From positions 1-64,000 of the forward strand of contig CABZRS010000001.1 of assembly GCA_902528135.1 (NCBI GenBank): 64,000 nt of DNA. The letters run 5' to 3'. Position numbers and translations under genes: made by a program. This document shows positions 60,694-64,000 of this stretch, one piece after another; the first letter of the stretch is position 1, and the number at the start of each line of letters is the position of its first letter. A model generated the notes under the pieces. The model saw nothing but the letters and a program-made list of their open reading frames with translations. It did not search any database and was not told the DNA's origin. The DNA is from an uncultured Pelagibacteraceae bacterium. GTDB taxonomy: Bacteria; Pseudomonadota; Alphaproteobacteria; Pelagibacterales; Pelagibacteraceae.

Positions 60694-61755
60694 ATGAATA
60701 TTTGTCTATTAGGAAATAATTTAACAAATTTAGTTTTAGCAAACATACTACTAAAGAAAAAGATTAATCTTGACATTATCTCACAAGCTAAACCATCATT
60801 ATTAACAAATACTGTTAGAACAATTGCTATCTCAAATGAAAACTATAAGTTTTTAAAAGAAAACGTCAAAGGGATCTCTAACATGGGATGGCCTACAGAA
60901 AAAATTAAAATTTATTCTGACAAAAATAAATCATCAGAGTTATTTGAGTTCAAAAACAAAAATCAAAAAAATTTTTACTTATTAAAATATAGTGCATTAT
61001 ATAATTTAATGAAAAAAAATAAATTATTGAAATTTATTAAACTTAAAAATTATAATTTAGATATTATAAAGAAAAGGAACTATGATTTAATCATTAACTC
61101 AGAACCAAATAATCCAATAACTAAAAAGTATTTTCAAAAAAAAATAGAAAAAAATTACAAATCTTTGGCTCACACAGCTATAATAGATCACAAAAAAGTC
61201 GAAAATAAAATTGCTAATCAAATATTTACAAAACAAGGTCCTATAGCATTTCTTCCATTGTCTAATAATCAAACTTCAATAGTATTCTCAAATAATTCAA
61301 CAAAACTAATTGATAAATTCAGTTTTCTTCAAATCATTAATAAATATAATCATACATATAAGATCACTAAAATTAGTGAAGTTGAGACTGTTGGCATTAA
61401 GTTCTTGGTACTTCGACACTATATTTTTAAAAATATTCTTTCCTTTGGAGATTTGATACATAAAGTCCACCCTTTGGCGGGACAAGGCTTTAATATGACG
61501 ATTAGAGATATTAAATCTCTATCAAATATTTTAGATGAAAATATTAAATTAGGTATTTATGATGGAGAAATAATTGCTCAAAAATTTCAAAAAAAAAATA
61601 AACATCTAAATTTTATCTATGGATTAGGAATAGATACAATAAATACTTTTTTCAACCTTGATAGTAAGCTTAAGAATAATTTGTCAGAACCCATATTTAA
61701 AATTTTAAGAGGTAATAAACTTATAAATAAATATGCAACTTTTTTTTCTAATTAA
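60694..61755 (+). CDS. UbiH/UbiF-like FAD-dependent hydroxylase, divergent
   Basis: MNICLLGNNLTNLVLANILL; ILSFGDLIHKVHPLAGQGFNMTIRDI; start set at ATG 60694. Confidence 0.78.
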   Translation: MNICLLGNNLTNLVLANILLKKKINLDIISQAKPSLLTNTVRTIAISNENYKFLKENVKGISNMGWPTEKIKIYSDKNKSSELFEFKNKNQKNFYLLKYSALYNLMKKNKLLKFIKLKNYNLDIIKKRNYDLIINSEPNNPITKKYFQKKIEKNYKSLAHTAIIDHKKVENKIANQIFTKQGPIAFLPLSNNQTSIVFSNNSTKLIDKFSFLQIINKYNHTYKITKISEVETVGIKFLVLRHYIFKNILSFGDLIHKVHPLAGQGFNMTIRDIKSLSNILDENIKLGIYDGEIIAQKFQKKNKHLNFIYGLGIDTINTFFNLDSKLKNNLSEPIFKILRGNKLINKYATFFSN

Positions 61756-61761
61756 ATCTTA

Positions 61762-62403
61762 TTATTGTAAAGTTTTATTATTAAAATTGTCTAGAATGTA
61801 AGTATTTAGAATTTCTTCTAACTTCTCTTTTCTTATATTTAAATCTTTACTTTCTAGTAAAACTTGTTTCTCTTCTAATGAAAATGGTGATGCCATTGAT
61901 AAAGTATTGATGGTTTGGTCCAAACTTTGCTTTTCAATTTCTTTCCAATTAATTTCGTATCCTTGCTTTTTAAATAGACCTTTGAGATTTTTAAATATTA
62001 ACTTTAAATCTGAGAATTTTATTTCATTTTTTTTTTCAATTAAATCTCCAAAAAAATCCTCATATTTAACCTCACATTCTCTGTATAAGTTGTCACTTTT
62101 AACCTCATCAGTAATTTTAAATCTGCATATTCCGTTTAAAATTATTAAATATCTTCCATCATCTGTCTCATTAAAACTAGTAATTTTACCTGCACAACCA
62201 ACACTATGTAAATCAGGTTTTTTCAGTTCGCCTGTTTTTTTAGGCTGTATCATGCCTATAATTCTATTACTTTTCATACTTTGGTCCACCATTTGTATAT
62301 ATCTTGGTTCAAAAATATTTAATGGAACAGTCGTTCTTGGAAAAATTATAAAGTTAGATAAAGGAAAAACTGGTAATATATTTGGAAGATCTTCTTTTTT
62401 CAT
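61762..62403 (-). CDS. LON peptidase substrate-binding domain protein
   Basis: LPVFPLSNFIIFPRTTVPLNIFEPRYIQMVD; GCAGKITSF; start set at MKKEDLPN (62403). Confidence 0.9.
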   Translation of the reverse strand: MKKEDLPNILPVFPLSNFIIFPRTTVPLNIFEPRYIQMVDQSMKSNRIIGMIQPKKTGELKKPDLHSVGCAGKITSFNETDDGRYLIILNGICRFKITDEVKSDNLYRECEVKYEDFFGDLIEKKNEIKFSDLKLIFKNLKGLFKKQGYEINWKEIEKQSLDQTINTLSMASPFSLEEKQVLLESKDLNIRKEKLEEILNTYILDNFNNKTLQ

Positions 62404-62429
62404 TATATTTAAAATATAACACATAATTA

Positions 62430-64000
62430 ATGAATTCAAATAATTTTGAAAATAAAAAATTAAAAATTTTAGATCTTTATAAAAAACAAAAATTTGCTGA
62501 AGTGATTAAAATTGGCTCAGATTTACACAATAGTAATCCTAATGACCATCAAGTAACATATATTTTGGGTTTAGCTTATGTTAGTCTTAAAAATTTTATA
62601 AAAGCTGAAAAATATTTTGGATTGTTAATACCTTTAACAAAATCATATGAATTATATTATATTTTTGGAAATATTCAAAAAAAACTAAAAAAATATAAAA
62701 GTGCAATTACCTCATTTGAAAATGCAATTGAGTTAAAACCAGATTTTTCAGAAGCATATAATAGCTTGGGAAATGCAAAAAAATTATTGAATTTTAAAGA
62801 TGAGGCGGAGCAATGTTACAGAAAAGCAATAAGTTTAAAAGAAGACAATATTGAAGCTTATCTTAACTTATCAAATATTTTAAAAGAAAGTAATAAGTAC
62901 CAAGATTTAATTTTGATTTATCAAAAAATATTAAAATTAGATGAAAACAATGTTAAAACTATTTATAATCTAGGTTCTGCTTATCTTTTCTTAGGAGAAA
63001 TTTCAAAAGCACGTGAATATTTTAAAAAAGCAATTAGTATCAATCAGAAACATTTACCAAGTTATAGAAATTATATTTCTGTAACAAAAATAGATGAGAA
63101 AAATGATGTTTTCAAAAAATTGGTAGATTTTAATTTTGACGAATTAAATGTGGATGATAAAATTTTGTCTTTTAATGCATTAAGCAAAAGTTATTTCGAC
63201 TTAAATAATATTGACCTAGGATTTAATTATCTAAATAAGTCAAATTTATTAAAAAAAGAAAAGTCAAAATTTTCTATGAAAGATGAGGAAAAAAAATTTA
63301 TGGATATAAAATTATTTTTTAAAAACTTTGATAAATCAGATTTGAAATTTGATAATAATTTAAATAAAAGACCAATCTTTATAGTTGGTATGCCTAGATC
63401 AGGAACAACTTTAATTGAGCAAATACTATCGTCTCATTCTAAAATTCATGGTGCTGGGGAACTAAATTATTTACAAAAAATTATAGATAAATTAGGTCTA
63501 GAAAAACCAACTAATTTTAAGGATTATTTTTCTCAAATTAGAGAATTTTATAATGAAAGTATTAGTAAAATTTCAAAGAAAAACTTTATCATTGATAAAA
63601 TGCCTGCAAATTTTAGATGGATAGGATTTATTTTTAAATCATTACCTGAAGCTAAAATTATTCATATAGATAGAAACCCAATGGCAGTCTGTTGGTCAAA
63701 TTATAAAACCTTTTTTGTAGATAGTGGAATGGACTTTAATTTGTCCCAAAAGGATGTAGCTTATTACTATTCGATTTATGCTGATTTAATGAAATTTTGG
63801 AAACAAAATTTTCAAGAACGGATTTTAGACGTAAACTATGAAAATTTCGTGCAAGACTATGAAGAAAACACCAAAAAAATACTTTCTTATCTAGACTTAA
63901 ATTGGGAAAACACAATTAGAAATTACGATAAGAACGACAGAGTTGTCACAACTGCATCTTATAACCAAGTAAGAAGAGGAATAAAAAAAAATACTTCTGA
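62430..64000 (+). CDS. TPR-repeat sulfotransferase (3' end beyond window)
   Basis: Open frame from ATG 62430 to edge: TPR-like NSLGNAKKLLNFKDEAEQCYRKAISL, then PIFIVGMPRSGTTLIEQILSSH and IHIDRNPMAVCWSNYKTFF; absent from ORF track because it has no stop in the window. Confidence 0.88.
   Translation, partial: MNSNNFENKKLKILDLYKKQKFAEVIKIGSDLHNSNPNDHQVTYILGLAYVSLKNFIKAEKYFGLLIPLTKSYELYYIFGNIQKKLKKYKSAITSFENAIELKPDFSEAYNSLGNAKKLLNFKDEAEQCYRKAISLKEDNIEAYLNLSNILKESNKYQDLILIYQKILKLDENNVKTIYNLGSAYLFLGEISKAREYFKKAISINQKHLPSYRNYISVTKIDEKNDVFKKLVDFNFDELNVDDKILSFNALSKSYFDLNNIDLGFNYLNKSNLLKKEKSKFSMKDEEKKFMDIKLFFKNFDKSDLKFDNNLNKRPIFIVGMPRSGTTLIEQILSSHSKIHGAGELNYLQKIIDKLGLEKPTNFKDYFSQIREFYNESISKISKKNFIIDKMPANFRWIGFIFKSLPEAKIIHIDRNPMAVCWSNYKTFFVDSGMDFNLSQKDVAYYYSIYADLMKFWKQNFQERILDVNYENFVQDYEENTKKILSYLDLNWENTIRNYDKNDRVVTTASYNQVRRGIKKNTS

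Noticed and set aside
1-64000. CRISPR array, prophage, IS element or classical defence island
   Set aside because: No regularly spaced repeats, transposase, integrase or phage structural genes seen in the translations

Overview
This 64 kb window is AT-rich, gene-dense and has very short intergenic gaps. Gene content and order look like a streamlined alphaproteobacterium, most likely SAR11/Pelagibacterales (inference; no search was run). I find about 70 protein-coding genes and no recognisable rRNA, tRNA, CRISPR array, IS element or prophage. Left to right the blocks are: phoH(partial)-miaB-fur-tsaB; a polysaccharide deacetylase/Bax-like glucosaminidase pair; nfuA-trpS-murJ; maeB; rsmI/LpoA-like; rdgB; grpE-dnaK-dnaJ; photolyase; a secreted Cys-rich protein with an FG-GAP/ASPIC protein; dapB-nth-pfkB; a winged-helix regulator with a tiny downstream ArfA-like ORF; YkuD/YggS/ThiE-like; a porin; DUF3576-leuS-lptE-holA; parB-parA-rsmG-mnmG-mnmE; tandem sulfotransferases; rho-hemJ-hemH-hemE; a 283-bp gap that is the best candidate for oriC; ppsR-maf-aroE-coaE-dnaQ; secB-fxsA; Tim44-like/Smr/methyltransferase; hslUV; hisBH-X-AFE; mcl-mtkA-mtkB; HIT/GNAT; lolA-ftsK; a ubiH-like gene; a LON-domain gene; and a TPR-sulfotransferase that runs off the right edge. 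The most interesting items are the hemE/ppsR putative replication origin, an unannotated 35-aa ArfA-like ribosome-rescue ORF, a PD-(D/E)XK-like protein inside the his operon, a 33-aa membrane miniprotein after dnaJ, two divergent genes whose start codons share one ATGCAT palindrome, and AT-only inverted repeats at several convergent gene ends. I found no convincing multi-gene system that is clearly undescribed.
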